DNA from: an uncultured Clostridia bacterium
GTDB taxonomy: Bacteria; Bacillota; Clostridia; Christensenellales; Borkfalkiaceae
Length of the DNA: 17,665 bases
Assembly (NCBI GenBank): GCA_958419945.1
Contig: CATZIC010000045.1
Location: forward strand, 1-17,665
Reading direction: 5' to 3'
Part shown: positions 1 to 8,290 of the stretch, in pieces
How the letters are laid out: each line of letters begins with the position of its first letter
How positions within the stretch are numbered: the stretch's first letter is position 1
Notes under the pieces: model-generated
Database searches by the model: none
Seen by the model: only the letters and a program-made list of their open reading frames with translations
Told to the model about the DNA's origin: nothing
Made by a program: the position numbers and the translations under genes

Positions 1-695
1 TGCAATATATCCGCCTGTTCGTCAACGTACGAGAATATAAGACCGCATTGATACTCCCACCACGCCTTTCTGAGCGAGGGATGCCGCCACTCGTCGGGAT
101 ACGGAGGCTGCACGTCGTCGAACGATTTATATTCCAACGACCAGCGCGTCATTCCCCACGCTTTGTTTAATTTTTCGGGTGTGCCAAATTTATCTTTAAG
201 ATATTTTCTAAACCCTTTTTTGCAGTTTTCGCAATAGCAGCCGTTCTGATACGGAAACAACTCGTTATCTATCTGCCAACCGATTATCCCTTTATGCCCC
301 GCAAACGTCTTTGCCATAGCTTCGACGATAAGCACATTTTTTTCGCGAGCGACGGAAGAACTTTTGCACACGTGGCAACGGCTTGAAACGTTTTGTCTTT
401 TGCCGTCGGGCAAAACCCTGCGCATCTCGGGATACTTGTCGAGCATCCATCTCGGCGGCGTACAGGTGGGCGTACACATTACCGTATAAATTCCGTTTTC
501 GTACAGTTTGTCTACTACTCTTTCGAGCCAAGAAAAATCGTACTTGCCTTCTTCGGGTTCCATTTTGCCCCAGGCAAATTCGCCGACGCGCAGACAGTTT
601 ATGCCCAACTCTTTGCAACGCTGTACGTCCTTATCCGTCTCGGCTTCGTCCCACATTTCGGGATAATACGCCGCGCCGATATATAAGTTTTTCAT
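1..695 (-). CDS. GH42 beta-galactosidase, N-terminal 231 residues (3' end cut by window)
   Basis: This is the start of a retaining glycoside hydrolase family 42 enzyme, which removes terminal beta-galactose (some members act on alpha-L-arabinopyranosides). The reading frame is open to the left window edge, so the catalytic nucleophile, the trimerisation domain and the stop codon are not visible. Seen: the N-terminal barrel motif YYPEMW at residues 10-15, RVGEFAW at 36-42, and QIDNE at 141-145, where Glu145 is the expected acid/base. The family's zinc site looks complete: Cys110 in HVC, then Cys153, Cys155 and Cys158 in the cluster CYCENC. The start at 695 follows a clear Shine-Dalgarno (AGAGGG) located 14 bp or less downstream of the GH31 stop. 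There is no signal peptide, so it is cytoplasmic. It would act on imported oligosaccharides with the GH31 and GH3 enzymes. The family call is firm; the exact sugar is inferred. Confidence 0.93.
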   Translation of the reverse strand, partial: MKNLYIGAAYYPEMWDEAETDKDVQRCKELGINCLRVGEFAWGKMEPEEGKYDFSWLERVVDKLYENGIYTVMCTPTCTPPRWMLDKYPEMRRVLPDGKRQNVSSRCHVCKSSSVAREKNVLIVEAMAKTFAGHKGIIGWQIDNELFPYQNGCYCENCKKGFRKYLKDKFGTPEKLNKAWGMTRWSLEYKSFDDVQPPYPDEWRHPSLRKAWWEYQCGLIFSYVDEQADIL

Positions 696-709
696 AATAC
701 CCTCTTTAC

Positions 710-3229
710 TCAATCCGCTTCGTCCAAAATAATTTTAATTTCGTAATCTCTGTCGGATTGAACGTTCAGTTTAAAAATTACGGTATTCGAATCGGGCGCG
801 GCTTTAACGGTGTTAAGCGGGAATACAAATGCGTCTTTCTTTTCCGCTTCGAATACAACTTCTTTGCCGCCCACCGTAACACGGCTTATTTTTTCACCGT
901 TTAACAGGTGAGCCTTAAAGGTAATTTCTCGTTCATCAAAACATTTTTCACCTTTAAACTCGCCTTCCGCCTTGTAAAGATTGATAATGTAGGCGTTGCA
1001 CTGTTCGCAATATCCGGCGTCGTAACGACTCTTTCTTAACTCGCCTTTTTTATAAGCCGTGGTTTGGGTATCGTCCTCGTACAAATATCCGCTATCGCTC
1101 GCCTGTTTATCGGGATAAAAGTCGTAAACGAGTTTATCCCATTTCTGTTCTTTCGTGTTTTTCGCTTCGTACGCAAGCGGAATAAGCGCGCCCATACGCA
1201 CGAACAACGGTGTTTCGTCCAAAGCATATTCGCGCGACACGGTTTTTGCGCCCGTATAAACTTTTCCGCCGAAAACGTCAAGCCATTTACCTGCGGGCAA
1301 ATAAATTTCGGTAACGTCGTTGCAATCCTCGTCGCAATAAAGTCCTATCGCCGCCTCGCCGTCCGCCTGAAAATATTCTATTTCGACAGAGTGCTCTATA
1401 TCCTTTTGCACCGTTCCCAACGGGAAATACATTGCCGGGTGAGTGGTTTTATCCTCGTGAACCTTTACTCCGTCGATCCATACCGTAGCGCCGTCGTCGC
1501 TACGCAAAAAAAGCTTTTTGTCTTTGTCGAATTTGACCGTCGTCTTAAAACGCGCGGAAAAATCGTACACGGGCACGCCCTTTTCGGGCGAAGTGTGATT
1601 AAGCTCCATATCGAGTTTTTGATACTCGGCTGTCGCTATCGGTTCGCCTTTGAGTTCTCTGCCGTCATAGTAGACTGCGGACACGGGGCTCGTAAAATAT
1701 TTTTCTTCGACTGCGGAAAACAAAGCGCCGACAATAGGTTTAATTAATATATCGTTGCCGAGCATATACTCGTCATTAAGCTTCAATGCTTTTTTGTCGC
1801 CGGGATATTCGTATCCGAGACTTTTGAAAATCGGTTCGCCCGTATCGTAAGCGTTGTATGCGTTTTTATATATTACGGGCAAAAGTCTGTACCTTAAATT
1901 ATTGTACTCGCGTACGATATCGAGCGTTTCGTTATCGTATGCCCACGGCTCGCGCGTGCGCTTAACGCCGGCGGTACAATGCGGGCGGAATACGGGTGAA
2001 AGCGTGCCGTACTGCATCCAGCGTATGAACAATTCTTTATCGGGATTGCCCAAATGCCCGCCGCAATCCGAGTTCATATAGGGGATCGCGTTGTTGCCGC
2101 ACTTGATCAAGCTGTCTATTTCCTGCGCAATGAAATTAGGCAGACTGTCTATATCCCCCGTCCACTGTATAGAATATCTGTGACTTGCGCTGTCGGTTAT
2201 GCCCGCATACGTTCCGTTGATGATATTTACGATATTGCCCATTATAACGGGACGGCGATAGACTTCTTTATCGCCCGATATGCTTTGATAGTAATGCCTT
2301 GTAATATCTTCGAACAGATACAGCCCCAGCGTGTCGTGCCGCACGCTTTCCGTAGGCGGTATAAGACGGGTGGTCCAATTTCTGTCGTACCACCAAATAT
2401 CCAACCCTTTTTCCATTAAGGATCGCAAGTTTCTTTCCCTGTACTCTATTTCCTCGGGAGCGAAAACCTGCGTTCCATTCACGGGTTCGGGGTGGTCGTT
2501 GAACATTATCTCCACGCCGTGCGCGTGCGCAAAGTCCAAAAACCTTTTCATATCGGGAAAAAGTTTTGTGTTTATATCGTATCCCCAGCCGTGCTCGCAA
2601 GAACGCCAATCGGTGTCTATAACCATTACGTCCAACGGCACACCGTGTGCTTCGTAATCCAAAATCAGTTGTTTTGCCTCTTCCTCGGTGTACGGGTAAT
2701 ACTTGCTGTTCCACCCGCCGAGCGTCGAAAGGCGCACGAACTCGGGCTTGCCCGTAAGCTCTATGTACAGTTTACGCAGCTTTTTCGCGTCGCGAGCGCA
2801 CAACAACAAATATATATCTTGAACGTTATCTTGAACTACGTACTCGCCCTTGCGTTCGACGGAATATCCGCCCTCGGGAACGATTATGCGCGGCGTATCG
2901 CTCAAAGCGAACACTTCGGGGGTTTTGCCGAGCGGCGGAAGCTCTCCGCTGTTTTTAAGCTTTTTGTACGTGTATACCTTTTTACCGTTTTTATAAACGC
3001 ATACGCCCGCAAGCGATTTTGCGTTTTCGGGTACATGAAGTTCGTATTCGCCCAAAAAAATCGCTCCGTTTTTAATTTCGTAAAGGACTTTACCGTTTTC
3101 GTAATTCGATTTATTCGGAATAAAAAATGTATTTTCGTCGCAAAACTTTGCATCTTTGCCGTATTCTATGCGTACAATATCTGCGCCGAAAAGCTGTACC
3201 CTGACGTTGCCGAAAATAAGTTGTTCCAT
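710..3229 (-). CDS. GH31 alpha-glycosidase with PA14-like insert and DUF5110-type C-terminus
   Basis: This is an 839-aa retaining family 31 exo-alpha-glycosidase (alpha-glucosidase, alpha-xylosidase or related), cytoplasmic by lack of a signal peptide. Seen: an N-terminal beta domain (about 1-160); a (beta/alpha)8 barrel with WWYDRNW, whose Asp282 fills the nucleophile position; WTGD with Asp359 as the likely acid/base; the loop SDCGGHLGNP (387-396); and FRPH (414-417) followed by REPW. The distal beta domain is interrupted at about 536-636 by a PA14-like module, and the C-terminus has the YEDD...AY pattern of DUF5110. The frame stays open upstream to an ATG at 3361. The start at 3229 is preferred because family homology begins there, GGTGGAG precedes it, and the longer start would overlap the SGNH gene by over 110 bp. 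Substrate is uncertain. The residues after the nucleophile differ from the classical alpha-glucosidase WxDMNEP and alpha-xylosidase TDFGE patterns. Confidence 0.93.
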   Translation of the reverse strand: MEQLIFGNVRVQLFGADIVRIEYGKDAKFCDENTFFIPNKSNYENGKVLYEIKNGAIFLGEYELHVPENAKSLAGVCVYKNGKKVYTYKKLKNSGELPPLGKTPEVFALSDTPRIIVPEGGYSVERKGEYVVQDNVQDIYLLLCARDAKKLRKLYIELTGKPEFVRLSTLGGWNSKYYPYTEEEAKQLILDYEAHGVPLDVMVIDTDWRSCEHGWGYDINTKLFPDMKRFLDFAHAHGVEIMFNDHPEPVNGTQVFAPEEIEYRERNLRSLMEKGLDIWWYDRNWTTRLIPPTESVRHDTLGLYLFEDITRHYYQSISGDKEVYRRPVIMGNIVNIINGTYAGITDSASHRYSIQWTGDIDSLPNFIAQEIDSLIKCGNNAIPYMNSDCGGHLGNPDKELFIRWMQYGTLSPVFRPHCTAGVKRTREPWAYDNETLDIVREYNNLRYRLLPVIYKNAYNAYDTGEPIFKSLGYEYPGDKKALKLNDEYMLGNDILIKPIVGALFSAVEEKYFTSPVSAVYYDGRELKGEPIATAEYQKLDMELNHTSPEKGVPVYDFSARFKTTVKFDKDKKLFLRSDDGATVWIDGVKVHEDKTTHPAMYFPLGTVQKDIEHSVEIEYFQADGEAAIGLYCDEDCNDVTEIYLPAGKWLDVFGGKVYTGAKTVSREYALDETPLFVRMGALIPLAYEAKNTKEQKWDKLVYDFYPDKQASDSGYLYEDDTQTTAYKKGELRKSRYDAGYCEQCNAYIINLYKAEGEFKGEKCFDEREITFKAHLLNGEKISRVTVGGKEVVFEAEKKDAFVFPLNTVKAAPDSNTVIFKLNVQSDRDYEIKIILDEAD
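1322..1624 (-). other. PA14-like module inserted in the GH31 C-terminal beta domain
   Basis: Residues about 536-636 of the GH31 protein break the usual run from the proximal to the distal beta domain. They read like a PA14 carbohydrate-binding fold: FSARFKTTV, then LFLRSDDGATVWIDG with its acidic turn, and later VEIEYFQADGEAAIGL. PA14 modules are known in some GH3 and GH31 enzymes, where they can shape the active-site rim or bind sugars. Boundaries are estimated by eye. Confidence 0.7.
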
Positions 3230-3246
3230 AAGCTCCACCGCCTGTC

Positions 3247-4296
3247 CTATTTTAAAAAACTTTTTATAAATTCGCGAAAAATGCCGTATCCGTGTTCGTT
3301 GGGGTGCACTCCGTCCGAATGGAAACAGTTTTCGACGCTTGCCGCAATGCGTCTGTTCCAATCGACTACGGTGACGCGATTCTCGTCGGAGGACTTTTCG
3401 AGCATTTCGCTAAACTCGTTCTCCGTATCTTTAAGCTCCTCGAAATCGGGCGCGTGTACCGCTTTTATAATATATATTTTCGCTTTCGGAAAAATCTTTC
3501 TTGTAAGCTTTAAAAAATCGAGATAATATCCATACGTTCTTTCCGCGCTTCTATTAGTGTGTAAATCGTTAAAGCCGAGATTGACAACTATCTTTTCGAA
3601 CTGCGGCAACCCCTTTAATCGCGGCAGATAATCGAGCCAATCTTTGAACATAGAACCGCCTATGCCGGCATTTGCATAGCTATCGGGGAAATAGGCGGAA
3701 AACCTGTTGTCGCCCGCAAAGTCCTGCGATTCGGCAAGCTCGAAATAAGAATCACCTATAAACAGCACGTCCGCATTTTCGGCGTTTGTAAAACTTTCGC
3801 ATACTCTTTTTATTGTTGTTTCCGCATTCATGTTTTTCCAATCGCAAAAGAATTCCATTTCTGGCGTATATCCGTCCAAAAGCGGCTCATTAAACTCGCC
3901 CTTATATTCGCCAATGACCGACAGTCCCGAAAAGAAGGCTTTGCGAAAATGGGTCGGTTTACCGTCCGGACTCTTATAGTACATTACGCCGTTTCCGTAG
4001 ATCCAATCCGTTCTTCTGTAATCGAATTTCCCGACGTATTTATAGAGCACGTCGGAGGACGTCGCCCCGCACGAACTTAACGTCGACAGCGTGAAGTCCT
4101 GCTGACCGTATCCGAGTTTTTCGAAGTTTTTTCCGTCGTAAAATATATCGCCCGTATACACGGAGCCTTCGGGATATTTGATACTGCCGAAGCCCTTACA
4201 GGGCTTGCCCTTTTTAAATTCGCCCTCGGGCACGAAATACCATACGCCCGTGGAATTTGTTTTGAAATTATCGAAAATTTTAATATTTTTGTTCAT
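3247..4296 (-). CDS. SGNH/GDSL hydrolase with N-terminal MORN-like repeats
   Basis: This is a 349-aa two-part protein. The C-terminal half (about 170-349) is an SGNH hydrolase, probably a carbohydrate esterase that removes acetyl groups. Block I is FIGDSYFE with nucleophile Ser183; block II is the NAGIGGS glycine (211 or 213); block III is NLGFND with Asn243; block V is SDGVHP with Asp328 and His331. All catalytic positions are present. The N-terminal half (about 34-135) carries degenerate MORN-like units: GFGSIKYPEGSVYTGD, a YVGKFDY...GNGVMYY unit, and IGEYKGEF. There is no signal peptide, so it should act inside the cell on imported oligosaccharides. Its start lies 6 bp after the GH3 stop with only a weak upstream GAGG at long spacing, so it may depend on translational coupling. 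The GH31 start follows 17 bp downstream. The fold is certain; the ester substrate is inferred. Confidence 0.9.
   Translation of the reverse strand: MNKNIKIFDNFKTNSTGVWYFVPEGEFKKGKPCKGFGSIKYPEGSVYTGDIFYDGKNFEKLGYGQQDFTLSTLSSCGATSSDVLYKYVGKFDYRRTDWIYGNGVMYYKSPDGKPTHFRKAFFSGLSVIGEYKGEFNEPLLDGYTPEMEFFCDWKNMNAETTIKRVCESFTNAENADVLFIGDSYFELAESQDFAGDNRFSAYFPDSYANAGIGGSMFKDWLDYLPRLKGLPQFEKIVVNLGFNDLHTNRSAERTYGYYLDFLKLTRKIFPKAKIYIIKAVHAPDFEELKDTENEFSEMLEKSSDENRVTVVDWNRRIAASVENCFHSDGVHPNEHGYGIFREFIKSFLK
3892..4197 (-). repeat. MORN-like protein repeats in the SGNH hydrolase
   Basis: About three degenerate units of the pattern Y-x-G-x(4-6)-G-x-G-x(4)-Y occur at residues 34-135 of the SGNH protein. They are protein-level repeats; I see no matching DNA-level repeat. 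MORN repeats usually form elongated beta-hairpin solenoids used for protein or membrane contact. Their role beside an esterase is not known to me. Confidence 0.65.
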
Positions 4297-4302
4297 TGTG
4301 TT

Positions 4303-6285
4303 TTAAAGCGCCTCTATAATTCCGTTTTTGATTTTGATTTTCCCGGTAAGACGGATATCCGCCGACGAAGCGCCTACGAGAATTTCGTAAATCCCGTCCT
4401 CTATTTCTGTTTTCGCGCTTTGATAAGACCAATAATAAAACGCCGTTTTATCGAGTTCAAGCCCGGCGTTTATCCTTGCGCCCGCCTTTACATAATATTT
4501 ACCGAAAGCCTTTAACTCCTTTACGGGGCGGTTTACGCAAGAGCTCTTTGCGCCGACGTAAACCTGAACGGCTTCTTTCCCGTCTACCACCGATGTATTT
4601 TCGAGTTCAAACGAAACTTTTACTTTATTGCTCTCTACGGCAATCTTTAAGTTTTTGTACTCGAATTCGGAATAGGACAAACCGTGTCCGAACGGAAACA
4701 ACACGGGAACTTTGTGCTTATCATAATAGCGGTATCCCGCAAAAATCCCCTCTTCGTAAACGGTGACTTTGGTATCAATATAGGAATTAGCCGCAGGCGT
4801 GTCCCCGTAACAAATGGGGAAAGTCTCGGAAAGTTTACCGGACGGATTTACCTTGCCCGTCAAAACGTTTACAACCGCTTCGCCGCAGCGTTCGCCCAAG
4901 AAACCCGCGTATACCACGGCGGCAACGTCGTCTATCCACTCGCTCATATCCACGGGCGCGCCCGCAAAAAGCACGACTACCGTATTGGGATTTATACGCG
5001 CCGTATCCTTAATAGCGCGCACTTGAACTTGGTGCAGCCCCATATACGCCCTGTCGCCGTTTTCGCCCTCGACAGCAGCGCCCGTACCCGCAAACACTAT
5101 ATTGACGTTGCACTCGGCGGCATTGTCTGCGGCAAGTCCGGGGTTGTGCCCCGCGTGCGAAACACCGTAAATAAATGCCGGCTCATATAATACCTTTCCG
5201 TCGTGCGCCTTTTTGAAAATTTCGGGAATATCGTAAGGAGGACTTAACGGAGTAACCTGCCCCGAACCGCCTCCGCATACGTTGATTTCTCCGTTAGGAC
5301 GGGCGAACTGTCCGCACAGCGCAACGCTTTGTCCTTTTTTTACGGGTAATACGCCGTTGTTTTTCAAAAGCGTTATCCCTTCTTCCGCCACCGTCTGCGT
5401 AAAAGCAATGCGCTCTTCAATCGTATATTTGCGCTTTTTGTTCTCCGAAAGCTCTTTAACGCCGTAGATATAGTCTAAAACCCTTTGTGCGCAAACGTCT
5501 ATCTCCCGTTCGGAAATAACTCCGTTTTCAAAGTCGGAAACAAGCTTGTTATAGTTCTTTTCGGAAAATGGCATTTCGAGGTCGAGTCCCGCCTTTGCGG
5601 CTTTTGCACGGTCGTATACGGCGTCCCAGTCTGACATAATAAGCCCGTCAAACCCGAATTCGTCACGCAGGATTTTAAACCCGTACGCGTTTTCCGAGCC
5701 CTGCACCCCGTTGATTTTATTGTAACTACACATAACCGACTTGGGTTTTGCTTTAATTGCGATTTCAAAGGGAGTTAAATAAATTTCGCGCAAAGCGCGC
5801 TCGTCCACTTCGCTCGACTGAAGCATACGGTTATATTCGAGATTGTTGCAACAAAAATGCTTTACGCAAGCCGCTGCGCCCTCCGCCTGTAATGCGGCAA
5901 CGTATTCTCTTGCCATTGTTCCCGCAAGGCAGGGGTCTTCCGAGAAATATTCGAAGTTGCGCCCGCAAAGCGGATTGCGCTTAATATTCACGCCCGGTCC
6001 CAACAATACGTCCGCACCCGCCTCGAGGCAATCGTCCGCAACGCACTCGGCATATTTGCGGACAACGTCTAAATTCCAAGTGTTTGCGAGCATTTGCATC
6101 GACGGATAAGCAACCGAAGGAATATCCTTCCCGTTTTCGTCGGGCATACGCACACCCATGGACGCGTCGGTTACTTTCACCTTGGGCAACTTTCCGTCCA
6201 AATCGCAAGTATGCCAAAATCCGTCGCCGCATAAAAGGCGCAATTTTTCTTTATATGATAAATCTTTAACAGAAAGTTTTTTCAT
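4303..6285 (-). CDS. GH3 beta-glycosidase (beta-glucosidase or beta-xylosidase type), cytoplasmic
   Basis: This is a 660-aa retaining family 3 glycosidase that releases beta-linked glucose or a related sugar from the non-reducing end. Seen: a (beta/alpha)8 domain with GRNFEYFSEDP (108-118), KHF (142-144), NNLEYNR and MSDWDA, whose Asp219 is the nucleophile. An alpha/beta sandwich follows, with EGENGDR (406-412), where Glu408 is the likely acid/base. The C-terminus is a fibronectin III-like domain (about 560-655). There is no signal peptide. It is somewhat shorter than the 700-850 aa common in three-domain GH3 enzymes. The usual DGPxGVR motif near residue 40 reads DASMGVR. The start at 6285 is separated from the preceding stop by one base and has AAGGA at good spacing. 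GH3 specificity (glucose, xylose, GlcNAc) cannot be fixed from sequence alone; beta-glucosidase is the best guess. Confidence 0.95.
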   Translation of the reverse strand: MKKLSVKDLSYKEKLRLLCGDGFWHTCDLDGKLPKVKVTDASMGVRMPDENGKDIPSVAYPSMQMLANTWNLDVVRKYAECVADDCLEAGADVLLGPGVNIKRNPLCGRNFEYFSEDPCLAGTMAREYVAALQAEGAAACVKHFCCNNLEYNRMLQSSEVDERALREIYLTPFEIAIKAKPKSVMCSYNKINGVQGSENAYGFKILRDEFGFDGLIMSDWDAVYDRAKAAKAGLDLEMPFSEKNYNKLVSDFENGVISEREIDVCAQRVLDYIYGVKELSENKKRKYTIEERIAFTQTVAEEGITLLKNNGVLPVKKGQSVALCGQFARPNGEINVCGGGSGQVTPLSPPYDIPEIFKKAHDGKVLYEPAFIYGVSHAGHNPGLAADNAAECNVNIVFAGTGAAVEGENGDRAYMGLHQVQVRAIKDTARINPNTVVVLFAGAPVDMSEWIDDVAAVVYAGFLGERCGEAVVNVLTGKVNPSGKLSETFPICYGDTPAANSYIDTKVTVYEEGIFAGYRYYDKHKVPVLFPFGHGLSYSEFEYKNLKIAVESNKVKVSFELENTSVVDGKEAVQVYVGAKSSCVNRPVKELKAFGKYYVKAGARINAGLELDKTAFYYWSYQSAKTEIEDGIYEILVGASSADIRLTGKIKIKNGIIEAL

Positions 6286-6289
6286 ATCA
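6283..6289 (-). promoter_or_regulatory. Stop-start junction TGA-T-ATG coupling DUF4965 and GH3 genes
   Basis: The stop codon of the upstream gene and the GH3 start are one base apart. An AAGGA Shine-Dalgarno lies inside the last codons of the upstream gene, about 8 bases from the ATG. This arrangement favours translational coupling of the two enzymes. Confidence 0.8.
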
Positions 6290-8290
6290 AAGTCCTTCGT
6301 TTAAAAGCAAAATGAAGTTGCCGCCCTGCACGGTGCGTGCGCGGAATTGAAAAAATTCTCCGTTTTTAACGTCGAACCAATCGCCGAAAGCAACCCGCCC
6401 GGGCGACTGTTCGAGGAAATCGCTTATGCACTTTATAAATACCGAGCGCTTATTTTCATCATCAGTAAGACTTGCAACCCACATAATCCAGTCGCTCTTG
6501 GAATAATCCTCGCGCGAGTCGAGCGGCACGCCGAATTTTTCGATTTTTGTGAGGTAATAATCAACTTCCCTTTCCAAAAAGCTCTGCGGGAAAAGTTCGA
6601 GTTTTAAAATCTTATCAAACGCAAGATTGTATTTTAAGGAAAAAGTCTGCTCGCCCGAATTCCAGGTAATCGGCAAGTGAGTAAATCCGTTGCCGAACTT
6701 GATAATTTTCGCCGAAAAAGAAACGGCAATTTCACGGTATTTTTTATGCTCCGCTTGCTTACCTGCCGCAAGACATAATTCGGCATACGCCGCAATACCC
6801 ACCGTTGCTTTTATAGCAAGATTAATATTATCCGCCAAATGCCCTGCAAAATCGTCGGTGCAAAGTTGGTTTTCGGGCTTCAATCCGTATTTTACGAGAT
6901 ACTTCACCCATTTTGCGATGAGGTCATTATTTTCATTATACAACGATAAATCACCGTCCGCGCGGAAGCATGCAAGCAACATTATAATCATATTCGCACA
7001 CTCTTCGACGGGCATCTGAAATTCGAAATCGTATATATCTGCGCTTGCGGGCATCAGATAGAACGGGAAACGCGTATCGCCGTCGCCGTATATGCGTTCG
7101 GTCAAACTGCCCAAATTTTTCAGTCCGTAAATCTGTCCGCAGCAAGCGGGATAAGTTCCTACGTCGTGCGGCGCGAAATCGCAGTTCCAAACCGGCATTT
7201 TCGCAAACGCGAAAATAGGACGAAGCATACCCTTTAACAGCTCCGCATTATAAACAAGATAGAGCGGCATAGACGGATAGCTTACGTCTACCGTACCCAT
7301 ACAGCCGTTGGAATAACACTCCTTGGAAAGAAACAAAACGTTACCCGCGTTATCTTCTACGAGCTTATGCCCCGCAACGCTTTGTCTGAGCGAGGCACAC
7401 AAAATATTGAGATATTCCTGTCCGTATTTCGCGGCGCGGGCTTTCAATCCGTTTTCGAACTCCGAAAGTTCGTCATTTATTTTATCGCTGTTATCCCAGA
7501 CATATTTAAGAGCGTCGGTTATCTTATTTCGTTTGAGATAGTAACCCTTCAAAAAATCTCCGAAATAATCTATGGAAACAATATCGTCGTATCCGAGCAA
7601 AATCATACCCTGCGGCTTGCTTGTCGAAGCGCCTATGTACCTATCCTCGCCGGTATTGGAAAATTGTGTTTTTCCGCCGTTGACGAAATCTCTGAAATCG
7701 TCGCCGTCGAGCGCGTACGCATTTTCGCCTGCGATATACCAATACCCCCAGTCTGCGCCTATCGCGTCGTCGTTATTCGACAACGGAAGTTGCTTTTTAA
7801 GCCCGAAAACCGCATACTCGAATCCGTCCGACGCTACCGCAATACTGCGTAAACGTTTGTCGGAATGGGTTTTATTGCACGCAAGCTCCCTGCCTGCGAA
7901 AAGGTATACTTCTGCGTCCTTTCCACCCTCAACGTCGTATTCCATATAGCAAACGGGCATGGAAAGTAAAGTCAAGTCGTTAGGCGGTAAAGGCGAAACA
8001 AAGCGTATTTTTAATTTTGCCGAGCCTGCCGAAAATTCGTATTCGGTTGAAAAAGCCGTTACGTTTATACCGGTTTGCTCGGCATTTTTAACGACGCCGA
8101 ACCATTTAGCGGCGTCGCCCATAAAGCAATACATTTTTCCGTCGGTTTTGATAAAGCCGTATAGTTTTTTCTCTTCGCCGTACCAAGTTTGAAGATTTGC
8201 AGCATTTAACCTTTCCGTTACGCTCCAAAGCGAAAAATTCGGATCTTTTAAAAATATTGGATAAGCGGGCAATTTTCTTGTAAGTTTCAT
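6287..8290 (-). CDS. GtaA/DUF4965-family protein (DUF5127-DUF4965-DUF1793 architecture), probable glycan-active enzyme
   Basis: This is a 667-aa protein of the family often annotated 'glutaminase A' after the Aspergillus enzyme GtaA. An N-terminal beta-rich domain (about 1-270, DUF5127-like) is followed by a helical, probably (alpha/alpha)6 barrel region. Seen family motifs: SYPSMPLYLVYN (337-348), APHDVGTYP (373-381), MPVEECANM (426-434) with the Glu429-Glu430 pair, CTDDFAGHLADNINLAIKA (477-495), and DSREDYSKSDWIMW (591-604). There is no signal peptide, whereas fungal GtaA is secreted. The gene sits between the regulator and GH3 in a sugar operon, so I infer a role on a carbohydrate rather than on glutamine. 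Glu429/Glu430 or Asp479/Asp480 are candidate catalytic residues by conservation only. The start at 8290 is supported by AAGGA at about 9 bases. Family assignment is good; the reaction is unknown. Confidence 0.82.
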   Translation of the reverse strand: MKLTRKLPAYPIFLKDPNFSLWSVTERLNAANLQTWYGEEKKLYGFIKTDGKMYCFMGDAAKWFGVVKNAEQTGINVTAFSTEYEFSAGSAKLKIRFVSPLPPNDLTLLSMPVCYMEYDVEGGKDAEVYLFAGRELACNKTHSDKRLRSIAVASDGFEYAVFGLKKQLPLSNNDDAIGADWGYWYIAGENAYALDGDDFRDFVNGGKTQFSNTGEDRYIGASTSKPQGMILLGYDDIVSIDYFGDFLKGYYLKRNKITDALKYVWDNSDKINDELSEFENGLKARAAKYGQEYLNILCASLRQSVAGHKLVEDNAGNVLFLSKECYSNGCMGTVDVSYPSMPLYLVYNAELLKGMLRPIFAFAKMPVWNCDFAPHDVGTYPACCGQIYGLKNLGSLTERIYGDGDTRFPFYLMPASADIYDFEFQMPVEECANMIIMLLACFRADGDLSLYNENNDLIAKWVKYLVKYGLKPENQLCTDDFAGHLADNINLAIKATVGIAAYAELCLAAGKQAEHKKYREIAVSFSAKIIKFGNGFTHLPITWNSGEQTFSLKYNLAFDKILKLELFPQSFLEREVDYYLTKIEKFGVPLDSREDYSKSDWIMWVASLTDDENKRSVFIKCISDFLEQSPGRVAFGDWFDVKNGEFFQFRARTVQGGNFILLLNEGL

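Noticed and set aside
3230..3361. Longer GH31 start at 3361 adding 44 residues
   Set aside because: The extra residues are basic and of low quality, would overlap the SGNH gene by 115 bp, and do not look like GH31. The ATG at 3229 has its own ribosome site.
2492..3526. A 344-codon plus-strand open frame opposite GH31 and SGNH genes
   Set aside because: It is antisense to two confirmed genes, spans their junction, and shows no family motifs; treated as a shadow frame.
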